From the NCBI GenBank assembly GCA_949294555.1, contig CASFHP010000003.1, forward strand, positions 59,473 to 123,472: a stretch of 64,000 nt of DNA, in the 5' to 3' direction. The notes below the pieces were generated by a model, which worked only from the letters and a program-made list of their open reading frames with translations, was not told where the DNA came from and did not search any database. Origin of the DNA: an uncultured Eubacteriales bacterium. GTDB lineage: Bacteria > Bacillota > Clostridia > TANB77 > CAG-508. Position 1 is the stretch's first letter; the number at the start of each line of letters is the position of its first letter. This document shows, piece after piece, positions 26,106 to 35,681 of the stretch. Made by a program: the position numbers and the translations under genes.

Positions 26106-26729
26106 ATGTTAGAAAGAAGAATTGCAACATATGATAAAACTAATTTTAGAAAAAAATTAAATGAGTTTTTAGAAGTTGCAAAAATATATAAGCAAGACGA
26201 TTTGAATGAGCACAATATTTATCAAGTTTTATATAAAACAGAACAATTTAGAAATGCAATATATAAATGTATAAAACTAAAAAGACCATTAATAGTAGAT
26301 TCACCATTGCCAGGAAAAGAAGATGGAATAAGTGAATACGAAAGTAAATATTCAGATGAAATTTTAAAAATAAGGATTAATGAATTGTTGCCACCAGTAA
26401 GAACACCCTATAATAATAAAAGATTAGAGAATACTTGCCAAGCAATAGGAGAAAAGTATAAAGGTTTATTTGTAAATAGAGAAGTTATTATTAGAGTACA
26501 AGTAAGTGTACCAAGAAATAATTGGGATATAGACAATAGAGATTTAAGATATATTTTGAATGGATTTGTTTATGGTGGACTTATTACAGATGATAATATT
26601 AAATATGTAAGTTATATGTTAGAAGGAATTAATGACAAAGAAAATTATATAAAAATATTTATTGGTGATAAAAGAAATATTTTAAAAATTTGTAGTATAA
26701 ATCCAAAAGAATATTTTGAAAAAGTGTGA
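26106..26729 (+). CDS. RusA-like Holliday junction resolvase family protein
   Basis: 207 residues. The C-terminal half carries NWDIDNRDLRYILNGFVYGGLITDDN, close to the RusA pattern of D-x-DN...L...NG.V..DD, with the acidic residues expected for metal binding. The N-terminal 100 residues are not recognised and are longer than in a minimal RusA. AAGGAGG precedes the ATG. It follows the helicase loader after about 200 AT-rich bases without a gene. Resolving replication or recombination intermediates of the element is likely. Confidence 0.65.
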   Translation: MLERRIATYDKTNFRKKLNEFLEVAKIYKQDDLNEHNIYQVLYKTEQFRNAIYKCIKLKRPLIVDSPLPGKEDGISEYESKYSDEILKIRINELLPPVRTPYNNKRLENTCQAIGEKYKGLFVNREVIIRVQVSVPRNNWDIDNRDLRYILNGFVYGGLITDDNIKYVSYMLEGINDKENYIKIFIGDKRNILKICSINPKEYFEKV

Positions 26730-26902
26730 TTATTAATCAATTTAAAAATATCCAACTAGTCACACTTTTGGAACTTTCAAAAAATCACACTTTTTAATAA
26801 ATCTATAAAAGCCTAAAATAAAGCAAAACTGACATTTTTTATACTTAAAAATTGTACATAGGTAGGGAGTACGTAACAGAAAAAACATATAAATACATGT
26901 AA

Positions 26903-26947
26903 GGGCGACAGGAGGCACAAGATGGTAATCTTGTGTCTTCTGTCGCA
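26903..26947. repeat. Strong 19-bp hairpin upstream of the relaxation-like gene
   Basis: GCGACAGGAGGCACAAGAT, four-base loop, ATCTTGTGTCTTCTGTCGC; nearly fully paired with two G-T pairs. It is GC-rich against a very AT-rich background and has no T-tract, so it is unlikely to be a simple terminator. TCACACTTTT motifs occur twice at 26758-26792. Candidate origin or oriT structure. Confidence 0.5.
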
Positions 26948-27001
26948 TAAAAGTAAGTTGGAAGATAGGTGGAAATGTAAAAAAGGGAGGAAGTGATTTA
27001 A

Positions 27002-27943
27002 GTGGAAAAAGAAAAGAGGATATGTTTAAGGAATAGAGATTTTAATTTTATAATGTATTTATCTGAATATGGAATTATAACAAATGAAAATGTTAATTTA
27101 TTTTATCATTCAAAATATTATTATAAAAATAGATTAGCAAGTTTAGCAAAAGGTGAGTTTGTAGAACGATTATATGGAAAAGTTGTATTAGGAAGAAAAG
27201 GCAAAAGCTATTTAAATAAAATAGGATTAGGTTATAGAAATATAAATAGAAATGAAACTTATAAAAAGAGAATGGAAAGAATTAGTGATGTTTCTTGTAA
27301 GGTGCAATTATCTGGATGGGACTTTGAGCCAAGTTGGAGGTGTAGCGTAAATACTTATACTAAAAGAGGTAATAGATTTATTGGCGTTATGTCTAGAGAA
27401 AAAAGATGGTGGCAAGAAGCTGATGATGATCTTTACAAAAGATCTTATATAGTCTATTTTCTACATAAAGATATTACATCAAGAGAACTAAAGTATATAG
27501 AGAAGGAATTAGATAGAAATAAAAGTGATTTTAGAGGTGCAATTATATTTATAGAAGATGAATGGCTCCTAAACCATCCTAAATTTACAAATATAAATTT
27601 TAGTGAAAATTATATAATTTTATATAAAAAAGAAATATGGGAAATATTCAAAAAAATTCTAGATGAAGACTATATGAAAAATAGAATAATTAATATATTT
27701 GGAGAAGATATTTATAGAGTAAAAGGATACATATATGAAATATATTGCAAAAAGGAAGATGATTTATATACATATATTTTTCCAATGTCTTTTGTTGATT
27801 TTAGTATTATGGATTGGATTAATGATATGGTAGATAGTAGTCTTTTTAGTAATACTAAATTTAATGTTGTTTGTAATGATTTTTGCTTAGAAGAAGTTAG
27901 AAAGGTTTTGAAAGATGAAGTTGAAGTGATTTGCATTACATAG
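27002..27943 (+). CDS. Replication-relaxation-like winged-helix protein
   Basis: 313 residues. The N-terminus (RNRDFNFIMYLSEYGIITNENVNLFYHSKYYYKNRLASLAKGEFVERL) reads as the winged-helix domain of the Replic_Relax family found beside plasmid and mobilisable-element replication or transfer genes. The rest is not recognised and resembles the variable C-terminal halves of that family. It starts at GTG 27002 after GGGAGG, spaced a little far. No relaxase of a known family is visible nearby. Moderate certainty in the family. Confidence 0.55.
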   Translation: MEKEKRICLRNRDFNFIMYLSEYGIITNENVNLFYHSKYYYKNRLASLAKGEFVERLYGKVVLGRKGKSYLNKIGLGYRNINRNETYKKRMERISDVSCKVQLSGWDFEPSWRCSVNTYTKRGNRFIGVMSREKRWWQEADDDLYKRSYIVYFLHKDITSRELKYIEKELDRNKSDFRGAIIFIEDEWLLNHPKFTNINFSENYIILYKKEIWEIFKKILDEDYMKNRIINIFGEDIYRVKGYIYEIYCKKEDDLYTYIFPMSFVDFSIMDWINDMVDSSLFSNTKFNVVCNDFCLEEVRKVLKDEVEVICIT

Positions 27944-28039
27944 ATATTAAAGAAATTTGGAAAATAATGTAGAATTATTGAGAAAAATGAATTTTTATGA
28001 TATAAAATAATAAGAAAATATAAAAAAGAGGTATAAGAA

Positions 28040-29602
28040 ATGAGTAATCAAAATATGAAAGAAAGAGAAGAATTGCATAAAAAAATATGGGCAATAGCAG
28101 ATGAATTAAGAGGAGCTGTAGACGGATGGGACTTCAAACAGTATATTTTAGGAATTATGTTTTATAGATACATATCAGAAAATATAACAAATTACATAAA
28201 TGAAGGAGAAAGAAAAGCTGGAGATAAAGATTTCGATTATACTAAATTATCTGATGTAATAGCAGAAACACAAAGAGAAGAATTAGTTAAAGAAAAGGGA
28301 TTTTTTATATTACCTTCTGAACTATTTTGTAATGTTTGCAAAAGAGCAAAAAATGACGAAAACTTAAATGAAACATTAGAAGGAGTATTTAATGATATAG
28401 AAAATTCTGCAAAAGGAGCAGAAAGTGAAGAAGATTTTGCAGGGTTATTTGATGATATAGATGTAAATAGTAATAAGTTAGGGGCAACAGTAGCTAAAAG
28501 AAATGATAAATTGGTAAAAATATTAAATGGTATTGCAGACATTAAATTAGATGATTATAAAAATAACTCAATAGATGCTTTTGGTGATGCATATGAATTT
28601 TTAATGTCTATGTATGCATCCAATGCTGGAAAATCTGGAGGAGAATTTTTTACACCTCAAGAAGTAAGTGAATTATTAACCAGACTTGCAGTAGTAGGGA
28701 AGAGATCAGTAAATAAAGTATATGATCCAGCTTGTGGCTCAGGTTCATTACTTTTAAAATCCGCTAAAATACTGGGAAAAGAAAATGTAAGAAATGGTTT
28801 TTATGGACAAGAAATAAATTTAACTACATATAACTTATGTAGAATAAATATGTTTTTACATGATATAGGATATGATAAATTTGATATAGCTTGTGAAGAT
28901 ACATTAACGAATCCACAACATTGGGATGATGAGCCATTTGAAGTAATAGTATCAAATCCACCATATTCTATTAAATGGGCTGGAAACGATAATCCACTTT
29001 TAATAAATGACCCAAGATATTCTCCAGCAGGAGTATTGGCACCTAAATCCAAAGCAGACTTTGCATTTATTATGCATTCTTTATCTTGGCTTGCAACAAA
29101 TGGAACAGCTTCAATAGTATGCTTCCCAGGAATACTTTATAGAGGTGGAGCAGAACAAAAAATAAGAAAATATTTAGTAGATAATAATTTTATAGACTGC
29201 ATTATACAATTACCAGATAATCTATTCTTTGGTACATCAATAGCAACATGTATAATGGTATTAAAGAAAAGTAAAAAAGATAATAATATTTTATTTATAG
29301 ATGCTTCAAAAGAATGTGTAAAAGTTACAAACAATAATAAATTAACTAATGAAAATATAGATAATATTGTAAAAATATTTACAGATAGAAAAAATATAGA
29401 CTATGTAGCTAAATTAGTTTCAAATACTGAAATAGGAGAAAATGATTATAATTTATCTGTTTCAACTTATGTGGAAAAAGAAGATACAAGTGAAAAGATA
29501 GATATAGTAGAGCTAAACAAGCAAATTGAAGAAATAGTAGCAAGAGAACAAGTGCTTAGAAATGAAATAAAGAGAATTATAGAAGAAATCGAGGAAGAGT
29601 AA
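28040..29602 (+). CDS. hsdM: Type I restriction-modification methyltransferase subunit
   Basis: N6-adenine methyltransferase of a type I system; pairs with HsdS. 520 residues, a normal length. An N-terminal HsdM helical bundle (WAIADELRGAVDGWDFKQYILGIMFYRY) is followed by SAM motif I DPACGSGSLLL and catalytic NPPY in VSNPPYSIKW, and a C-terminal coiled segment. AGAGGT precedes the ATG. The next gene starts at the base after its stop. It opens the defence cargo of the element. Confidence 0.96.
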   Translation: MSNQNMKEREELHKKIWAIADELRGAVDGWDFKQYILGIMFYRYISENITNYINEGERKAGDKDFDYTKLSDVIAETQREELVKEKGFFILPSELFCNVCKRAKNDENLNETLEGVFNDIENSAKGAESEEDFAGLFDDIDVNSNKLGATVAKRNDKLVKILNGIADIKLDDYKNNSIDAFGDAYEFLMSMYASNAGKSGGEFFTPQEVSELLTRLAVVGKRSVNKVYDPACGSGSLLLKSAKILGKENVRNGFYGQEINLTTYNLCRINMFLHDIGYDKFDIACEDTLTNPQHWDDEPFEVIVSNPPYSIKWAGNDNPLLINDPRYSPAGVLAPKSKADFAFIMHSLSWLATNGTASIVCFPGILYRGGAEQKIRKYLVDNNFIDCIIQLPDNLFFGTSIATCIMVLKKSKKDNNILFIDASKECVKVTNNNKLTNENIDNIVKIFTDRKNIDYVAKLVSNTEIGENDYNLSVSTYVEKEDTSEKIDIVELNKQIEEIVAREQVLRNEIKRIIEEIEEE

Positions 29603-30391
29603 ATGAGATTATCAGATGTGTTATCAAAGAAACCTTCAAAAAACTATGTTCAAATAGACAGCTTTTTACAAAATAAAAAAGGGGTTCCCGGCCAAAGTGT
29701 AAAAATTTCAGTTGGCAATATTGCTTTAAATTATTATTGTCAAGAATGTGAGGATTTGAGAACGTTTTCTTCAAGAGATAAGTTAGAAGCAATTTTTGTT
29801 AATAAGAATACAATAAGTATTGATTGTGTTCTGTTATGTGCTGTATGTAGAAAAGCTATACCATTATGGTTCCTAATTGAAAGTAATAATGATATTACTG
29901 GACAAGCACCAAGAGTACGAATATTAAAGAAAAGTGAAAAAAATATACAAATAGAAGAAACAAATAATAATTATTACAATAAATATGTAGCATTACTAAA
30001 TAAGGCAGAACAAGCATTTAATGAGGATTTAGGAGCTGGTGCTATGGTGTATTTACGAAAAGTGTTTGAAAAAATAACTGTAGATTCTGCAAATGCAATA
30101 AATGTGGAATATGCTAAATATGAAAATGGAAATCCTAAAAATTTTTTTAATCTTCTAAAAAAAGTTGATGAAAGGTGTTCAATTATACCTAGAGAATTTT
30201 CAAGAGATGGATATAAATTATTTAGAGAGTTGAGTAATATAGTTCATGGAGAAAACAATGAAGAAGATGGAATAAAAAAATTTGAACCACTATACAGACT
30301 TGTGGTAGGAATTGTAGAAAACGTAAAAAATCATAAGGAAATAATGGAATCTTTGCAAAAATTGCAATGGAATGTATCTGGAGGTGAATAG
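29603..30391 (+). CDS. DUF4145-like (HEPN-fold) protein inside the hsd operon
   Basis: 262 residues. N-terminal zinc-ribbon-like pairs (YYCQEC and LLCAVC) precede a helical domain with DLGAGAMVYLRKVFEKI and RELSNIVHGENNEEDGI, as in DUF4145 proteins, a HEPN-related family often found near type I restriction genes. The canonical HEPN RNase motif R-x4-H is not exact here (R-x6-H), so nuclease activity is uncertain. It abuts hsdM and overlaps the hsdS ribosome site region, so it is cotranscribed and may modulate the complex or act as a toxin. Confidence 0.65.
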   Translation: MRLSDVLSKKPSKNYVQIDSFLQNKKGVPGQSVKISVGNIALNYYCQECEDLRTFSSRDKLEAIFVNKNTISIDCVLLCAVCRKAIPLWFLIESNNDITGQAPRVRILKKSEKNIQIEETNNNYYNKYVALLNKAEQAFNEDLGAGAMVYLRKVFEKITVDSANAINVEYAKYENGNPKNFFNLLKKVDERCSIIPREFSRDGYKLFRELSNIVHGENNEEDGIKKFEPLYRLVVGIVENVKNHKEIMESLQKLQWNVSGGE

Positions 30392-30392
30392 A

Positions 30393-31586
30393 ATGAGTAA
30401 ATTAGAAGAGCTAATAGAAAAGTTATGCCCTAAGGGAGTTATATATAAAAATATAGGAGATATAGTTACTATAGAAAAAGGTAAACAGCTTAACAAAACA
30501 TTATTATCTGATTCAGGTAAGTATCCAGTAATAAATGGCGGGATAACACCGTCAGGTTACTGGAATGAATATAATTATAAAGAAGGATTAATAACTATTA
30601 GCCAGGGAGGAGCATCTGCAGGTTTTGTTAATTATATTAAAACAAAGTTTTGGGCTGGAGCACATTGTTATGTAGTTTCAGAAGTAAATGAAGGTATTAA
30701 TTATAGATATATTTATCACTTCTTAAAATCTAAAGAAGTAGAGCTACAAAATTTTCAAGTGGGTGCAGGAATTCCAAGTGTTAGCTTGCTAGATATAAAA
30801 AAGTTATATCTAGCAGTCCCACCAATCGAAGTACAAAATGAAATAGTACGAATATTAGATAATTTCACAGAATTAGAAGCAGAATTAGAAGCAGAATTAG
30901 AAGCAGAATTAGAAGCAAGGAAGAAGCAATATGCATACTATAGAAACAAAATGTTTAAATTTGATAGAGATATTAAATACTATTCTTTAAAAGAAGTATG
31001 TATAACGATAAAGGATGGAATGCATAACCTACCTAAGGATAATTCATTAAATGGTGAATATCCTATTTTAAGTGCCCAAAATATTAACAATGGAACAATA
31101 TCTTTTGATGCAAAGAGATATGTTAGTAAAGAAATATATGATAGAGAAAATAAAAGAATAAATCTTGAAAAGAATGATGTATTATTGACTATTGTTGCAA
31201 CAATAGGAAGAACAGCAGTTATAAATGAAAATAATAAAATGTTATTGCAAAGAAGTGTATGTGCATTAAAACCAAACGAAAAGATACATGCTTATTATCT
31301 GAAATATTATTTAGAAACAAATAAAGTTCAAGAATATATGGCAAGAAATGCTCATGGTTCGGCTCAATCAGGCTTATATTTAAATCAAGTAAGTGAAATC
31401 CAAATTCCAGTACCACCATTAGAGGAGCAAGAAAAAATTGTAAATATTTTAGATAGATTTGATAAATTATGTAATGACATCTCTGAAGACCTTCCAGCAG
31501 AAATAGAAGCTAGAAGAAAGCAATATGAGTATTATAGAGATAAATTGTTAAATTTCAAAGAGTTAAAAGTGGAAAATAAGGAGTAA
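30393..31586 (+). CDS. hsdS: Type I restriction specificity subunit with 12-bp repeats
   Basis: Recognition subunit for the type I enzyme. Two target-recognition domains (about residues 10-155 and 195-365), each followed by a conserved helical spacer. Between them lies ELEAELEAELEAELEA, encoded by four exact copies of GAATTAGAAGCA (30870-30917). This is the position of the TAEL repeats of EcoR124I-type HsdS, where copy number sets the spacing of the half-sites. ATG 30393 follows GGAGGTG; a frame extension upstream lacks support. The hsdR gene follows after three bases. Confidence 0.94.
   Translation: MSKLEELIEKLCPKGVIYKNIGDIVTIEKGKQLNKTLLSDSGKYPVINGGITPSGYWNEYNYKEGLITISQGGASAGFVNYIKTKFWAGAHCYVVSEVNEGINYRYIYHFLKSKEVELQNFQVGAGIPSVSLLDIKKLYLAVPPIEVQNEIVRILDNFTELEAELEAELEAELEARKKQYAYYRNKMFKFDRDIKYYSLKEVCITIKDGMHNLPKDNSLNGEYPILSAQNINNGTISFDAKRYVSKEIYDRENKRINLEKNDVLLTIVATIGRTAVINENNKMLLQRSVCALKPNEKIHAYYLKYYLETNKVQEYMARNAHGSAQSGLYLNQVSEIQIPVPPLEEQEKIVNILDRFDKLCNDISEDLPAEIEARRKQYEYYRDKLLNFKELKVENKE
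30870..30917 (+). repeat. Four perfect 12-bp tandem repeats in hsdS
   Basis: Four copies of GAATTAGAAGCA in frame, each adding Glu-Leu-Glu-Ala to the central spacer helix. Slippage would change length by four residues without a frameshift. Confidence 0.95.
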
Positions 31587-31589
31587 TTT

Positions 31590-34500
31590 ATGAGTAAATA
31601 TAATGTAGTAATGGAAATGAGTAATTTAACAGTAGTAACTGAATATAAGCCAATACAAAAGCGCTCTGATTCATATCAAAGTGAAGCAGCATTAGAAAAA
31701 GAATTTATCAAAATGTTAGAAGAGCAAGGATATGATTATTTACAAATACATGATTCTGATACACTCATAAGTAATTTGCGTAAACAATTAGAGTTATTAA
31801 ATAATTATAATTTCACAGATAATGAGTGGGAAAGATTCTTTAATGATAATATTTGTAACAATAATGATGGAATAGTTGAAAAAACGAGAAAGATACAAGA
31901 AGATAATATTCAGGTACTAAAAAGAGATGATGGAACAAGTAAAAATATTACATTGATAGATAAAAAGAACATTCATAACAATAGATTACAAGTTATAAAT
32001 CAATATGAGGAAAATGAGGGAAACTATAAAAATAGATATGATGTAACGATACTTGTAAATGGATTTCCATTAGTACATGTAGAATTAAAAAGAAGAGGAG
32101 TTGCTTTAAAAGAGGCATTTAACCAAATAAATAGATATCAAAGAGAAAGTTTTTGGGCAGGAAGCGGATTATATGAATATGTTCAAATATTTGTAATATC
32201 TAATGGGACAAATACGAAATATTATTCTAATACAACAAGAGAAAGCCATATAAGAGAACAGACTACTACTAGAAATAAAAGTAAAAAAACGAGTAATAGC
32301 TTTGAATTCACATCTTATTGGGCTGATAGCAGCAATAAAATTATTTCAGATTTAGTAGACTTTACAAGAACATTCTTTTCTAGACATACAATATTAAACA
32401 TATTAACAAAATATTGTGTTTTTACATCAGAGAATATGTTACTTGTAATGCGTCCTTATCAGATAGTTGCAACAGAGAGAATTTTAAATAAAATTGAAAT
32501 ATCAACAAATTATAAAAAAGTAGGAACGATAGAATCAGGTGGATATATATGGCATACAACAGGCTCTGGAAAAACACTTACATCATTTAAAACTGCACAA
32601 CTTGCAACTAATTTAGATTATATAGATAAAGTTATATTTGTTGTAGATAGAAAAGACTTGGATTATCAAACAATGAAAGAATATGATAAATTTCAAAAAG
32701 GTGCAGCAAATGGAAACAGGAATACAAAGATTTTACAAAAGCAATTAGAAGATGATACATCAAGAATTATAGTTACAACAATACAAAAACTTAGTGAATT
32801 TGTAAAAAGAAATAAAAATCATCCAGCATATCAAAAACATTTAGTATTGATATTTGATGAATGCCATCGTTCTCAATTTGGTGACATGCACCAGATGATA
32901 GTTAAGAATTTTAAAAATTATCATTTATTTGGATTTACTGGTACACCAATATTTGCAAAAAATGCTGTGAATAAATCAAATCCAAATTTCTGTACAACAG
33001 AGCAAGCTTTTGGGGATAAATTACATACATATACAATCGTTGATGCAATTAATGATGGAAATGTATTACCATTTAGAATAGACTATGTAAATACAGTAAA
33101 AGAAAAAGAGGGAATGACAGATAAAGAAGTAGCAGCAATAAATACAGAAGAAGCGTTGTCATCACATGAAAGAGTAAGTAAAATAGTAGAATATATAATA
33201 GACCATTTTGACCAAAAAACAAAAAGAAATTCATTCTATGATTTAAAGGGACAAAGAGTAAATGGATTTAACTCAATATTTGCTGTAAGTTCAATTCCAA
33301 TGGCTAAAAAATATTATTTAGAGTTCAAAAAACAATTAGAAGAAAAACACAAAGATTTGACCATTGCAACAATATATTCATATGTACCTAATGAGGAAGA
33401 TAATAGTAATGGAATATTAGAAGATGAAGAATTTGAAACAGACTTACTAGATCAAACTTCAAAAGAGTTTTTAGACTTTGTTATAGGGGAATATAATAAG
33501 AAATTTAAAACAAATTTTTCATCGGAGGGGAATGGATTCCAAGACTATTATAAAGACTTATCCGATAGAGTAAAAAATAGAGAAGTAGATTTGCTAATAG
33601 TAGTAAATATGTTTTTGACGGGATTTGATGCAACAACATTAAATACACTATGGGTAGATAAAAACTTAAAACAACATGGATTGATACAAGCATATTCAAG
33701 AACAAACCGTATTTTAAACTCTGTAAAAACATATGGGAATATTGTATGCTTTAGAGATTTAGAAGAAGCTACAAATGATGCTATTGCACTATTTGGAGAT
33801 AAAAATGCAAGTGGAGTTGTATTACTAAAATCTTATGAAGATTATTATTATGGATATGAAGATGATAAAGGAAGAAAACATATAGGGTATGAAGAAAGAA
33901 TAGCAATGTTGATACAAAAATATCCATTAGGAGAGCAGATAATAGGAGAACAAAATAAGAAGGATTTTATAGTATTAATGGGAAATATTTTAAGACTTAG
34001 AAACATATTATCTTCATTTGATAAATTTATAGGAAATGAAATATTATCAGAAAGAGATTTTCAAGACTATATTGGTACATATACAGATCTTTATGAAGAA
34101 TTTAAATCAAAACCAGAAGAAGAGGAAAGCATTAAAGAAGATATAGTATTTGAAATGGAACTTGTAAAACAAGTAGAAGTAAATATAGATTATATTTTGA
34201 TGTTAGTAGCTAAATATCATGATTCAAATTGTGAAGATAAAGAAATATTGGGTTCTATTGATAAGGCTATAAGATCAAGTTTAGCACTTCGTTCAAAGAA
34301 AGAATTGATAGACAAATTTATTTCAAAGATAAATGCAGATACAAATGTTTATAAAGATTGGGCTAAATTTGTAAAACAACAAAAAGAAATAGATTTGGAA
34401 AATTTAATTAAGGAAGAAAACTTAAATGAAGAAGCAACAAGAAAGTTTTTGGATAATTCTTTTAGAGATGGAGAAGTAAAAACAACAGGTACAGATATAG

Positions 34501-34718
34501 AAAAAATATTACCACCAATGAGAAGATTTGGAGGAGGAAATAGAGCAGAAAAGAAACAAACAATAATTAATAAGATAAAGAAATTCTTTGAAAAGTATTT
34601 TGGAATAAATAGTTCAAATGAACATGAAAATAATGAAATAAGATATAATATTACTGATGAAGATGATAGTAATAATTTAGCAATGGTTGCTGAGGAAGAG
34701 GAAGAATATAAGAAATAA
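31590..34718 (+). CDS. hsdR: Type I restriction endonuclease/translocase subunit
   Basis: 1042 residues, as expected for HsdR. The N-terminal PD-(D/E)XK nuclease has the acidic region RYDVTILVNGFPLVHVELKRRG with the E-x-K pair; the SF2 translocase has Walker A in HTTGSGKTLTSFK, DECH in IFDECHRSQFG, motif III FTGTPIF, and motif VI-like QAYSRTNR. The C-terminal helical domain binds the methylase core. The C-terminus is acidic. AAGGAG precedes the ATG. With hsdM and hsdS intact, the system looks functional. Confidence 0.96.
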   Translation: MSKYNVVMEMSNLTVVTEYKPIQKRSDSYQSEAALEKEFIKMLEEQGYDYLQIHDSDTLISNLRKQLELLNNYNFTDNEWERFFNDNICNNNDGIVEKTRKIQEDNIQVLKRDDGTSKNITLIDKKNIHNNRLQVINQYEENEGNYKNRYDVTILVNGFPLVHVELKRRGVALKEAFNQINRYQRESFWAGSGLYEYVQIFVISNGTNTKYYSNTTRESHIREQTTTRNKSKKTSNSFEFTSYWADSSNKIISDLVDFTRTFFSRHTILNILTKYCVFTSENMLLVMRPYQIVATERILNKIEISTNYKKVGTIESGGYIWHTTGSGKTLTSFKTAQLATNLDYIDKVIFVVDRKDLDYQTMKEYDKFQKGAANGNRNTKILQKQLEDDTSRIIVTTIQKLSEFVKRNKNHPAYQKHLVLIFDECHRSQFGDMHQMIVKNFKNYHLFGFTGTPIFAKNAVNKSNPNFCTTEQAFGDKLHTYTIVDAINDGNVLPFRIDYVNTVKEKEGMTDKEVAAINTEEALSSHERVSKIVEYIIDHFDQKTKRNSFYDLKGQRVNGFNSIFAVSSIPMAKKYYLEFKKQLEEKHKDLTIATIYSYVPNEEDNSNGILEDEEFETDLLDQTSKEFLDFVIGEYNKKFKTNFSSEGNGFQDYYKDLSDRVKNREVDLLIVVNMFLTGFDATTLNTLWVDKNLKQHGLIQAYSRTNRILNSVKTYGNIVCFRDLEEATNDAIALFGDKNASGVVLLKSYEDYYYGYEDDKGRKHIGYEERIAMLIQKYPLGEQIIGEQNKKDFIVLMGNILRLRNILSSFDKFIGNEILSERDFQDYIGTYTDLYEEFKSKPEEEESIKEDIVFEMELVKQVEVNIDYILMLVAKYHDSNCEDKEILGSIDKAIRSSLALRSKKELIDKFISKINADTNVYKDWAKFVKQQKEIDLENLIKEENLNEEATRKFLDNSFRDGEVKTTGTDIEKILPPMRRFGGGNRAEKKQTIINKIKKFFEKYFGINSSNEHENNEIRYNITDEDDSNNLAMVAEEEEEYKK

Positions 34719-34743
34719 GAGGTATATAAAATAGCAAAGAAAA

Positions 34744-35601
34744 ATGAAAATAGAATATAAGTTGAATAAAAAAGGATTCTTAAAAGGAATAATTGATTTA
34801 AATCAGAAACAAATAGATAATTGTATTGATATATCAGAAATTAAATTTGCAGATATATTTGGTATTGTTTCAATGACATTATTATTAAAAAAGGAATTTA
34901 ATAATTGTAATAAAATGTCAGTCATAATGCCTCGTAATTTAGATGTATCAAATTATTTACATATATCAGGATTTGTTGATTACATTAAAAAATTTGCAAA
35001 TGTGAAATATAATGGATTAAATATAATTTCTAAATTACATAGCGTTCCTAATATTAGTGATGATAAAGAATATATACCACTTCAAGTAATTCATAATAAC
35101 GATGATGTTGAATTAATTATAGAAAAAATAATTTCATGGTTAAAAAACAAAAATATACCAGAAGACGAAATAAGTAAAATATTTACAGTATTAGTAGAAA
35201 TTTTTCAGAATGCTATAGATCACAGTAATAGTAGAGATGGATGCATATTTGCAATGCAAAAATATCAATCGGAATTGATGATTAGTATTGCAGATTTTGG
35301 AATAGGAATTAAAGAAGCATTAGCAAAAAACAAAAAATATGTAGGAGTTTTTAAAAATAATGAAGAGACTATGAAATATATTTTCACTGAAAAAAATTAT
35401 ATTAACAGTGAAGATGATAAATTTAGAGGAAATGGATTTTATTGTTTAAATAATTTATCGACAGAAAGAAAAATGAATTTCTTTATAATTTCAAGAGATG
35501 GATTTTATTCTTCTGAATATATAAGAGGTAAAAACCAAAGAGAAAGTATGAAAATTTATGATTTAGAAGGAACACATGTGAATTTTTGCATAAATTTATA
35601 A
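34744..35601 (+). CDS. STAS-like plus GHKL-ATPase (anti-sigma-kinase-like) protein
   Basis: 285 residues. Residues 1-115 have a STAS-like alternation (IDISEIKFADIFGIVSMTLLLKKEF). Residues about 130-285 are a GHKL ATPase: N box E152/N156/H160 in VEIFQNAIDH, G1 box DFGIG (184-188) and G2 box GNG (229-231). This resembles SpoIIAB/RsbT-type kinase domains. No close ribosome site precedes the ATG (AGAGGT lies about 20 bases away), so the start is uncertain. It follows hsdR after 25 bases and precedes a STAS-wHTH gene. A partner-switching sensor pair is the natural inference; no known system is recognised. Confidence 0.65.
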   Translation: MKIEYKLNKKGFLKGIIDLNQKQIDNCIDISEIKFADIFGIVSMTLLLKKEFNNCNKMSVIMPRNLDVSNYLHISGFVDYIKKFANVKYNGLNIISKLHSVPNISDDKEYIPLQVIHNNDDVELIIEKIISWLKNKNIPEDEISKIFTVLVEIFQNAIDHSNSRDGCIFAMQKYQSELMISIADFGIGIKEALAKNKKYVGVFKNNEETMKYIFTEKNYINSEDDKFRGNGFYCLNNLSTERKMNFFIISRDGFYSSEYIRGKNQRESMKIYDLEGTHVNFCINL

Positions 35602-35607
35602 AATATA

Positions 35608-35659
35608 TTGACAAATGGAAAAAATATTAGTATAATAATCTCGTAAACAAAATGAGATT
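35608..35659 (+). promoter_or_regulatory. Perfect promoter with inverted repeat at the start site
   Basis: TTGACA (35608-35613), 17-base spacer, TATAAT (35631-35636), then AATCTC-N11-GAGATT (35637-35659), a likely operator for the winged-helix protein encoded next. Confidence 0.75.
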
Positions 35660-35681
35660 TACCAGAAAGGGAGTAAATTTT

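Noticed and set aside
30870-30917. CRISPR or clustered direct repeat array
   Set aside because: The repeats are contiguous without spacers, in frame in hsdS. No CRISPR array or cas gene is seen anywhere in the window.
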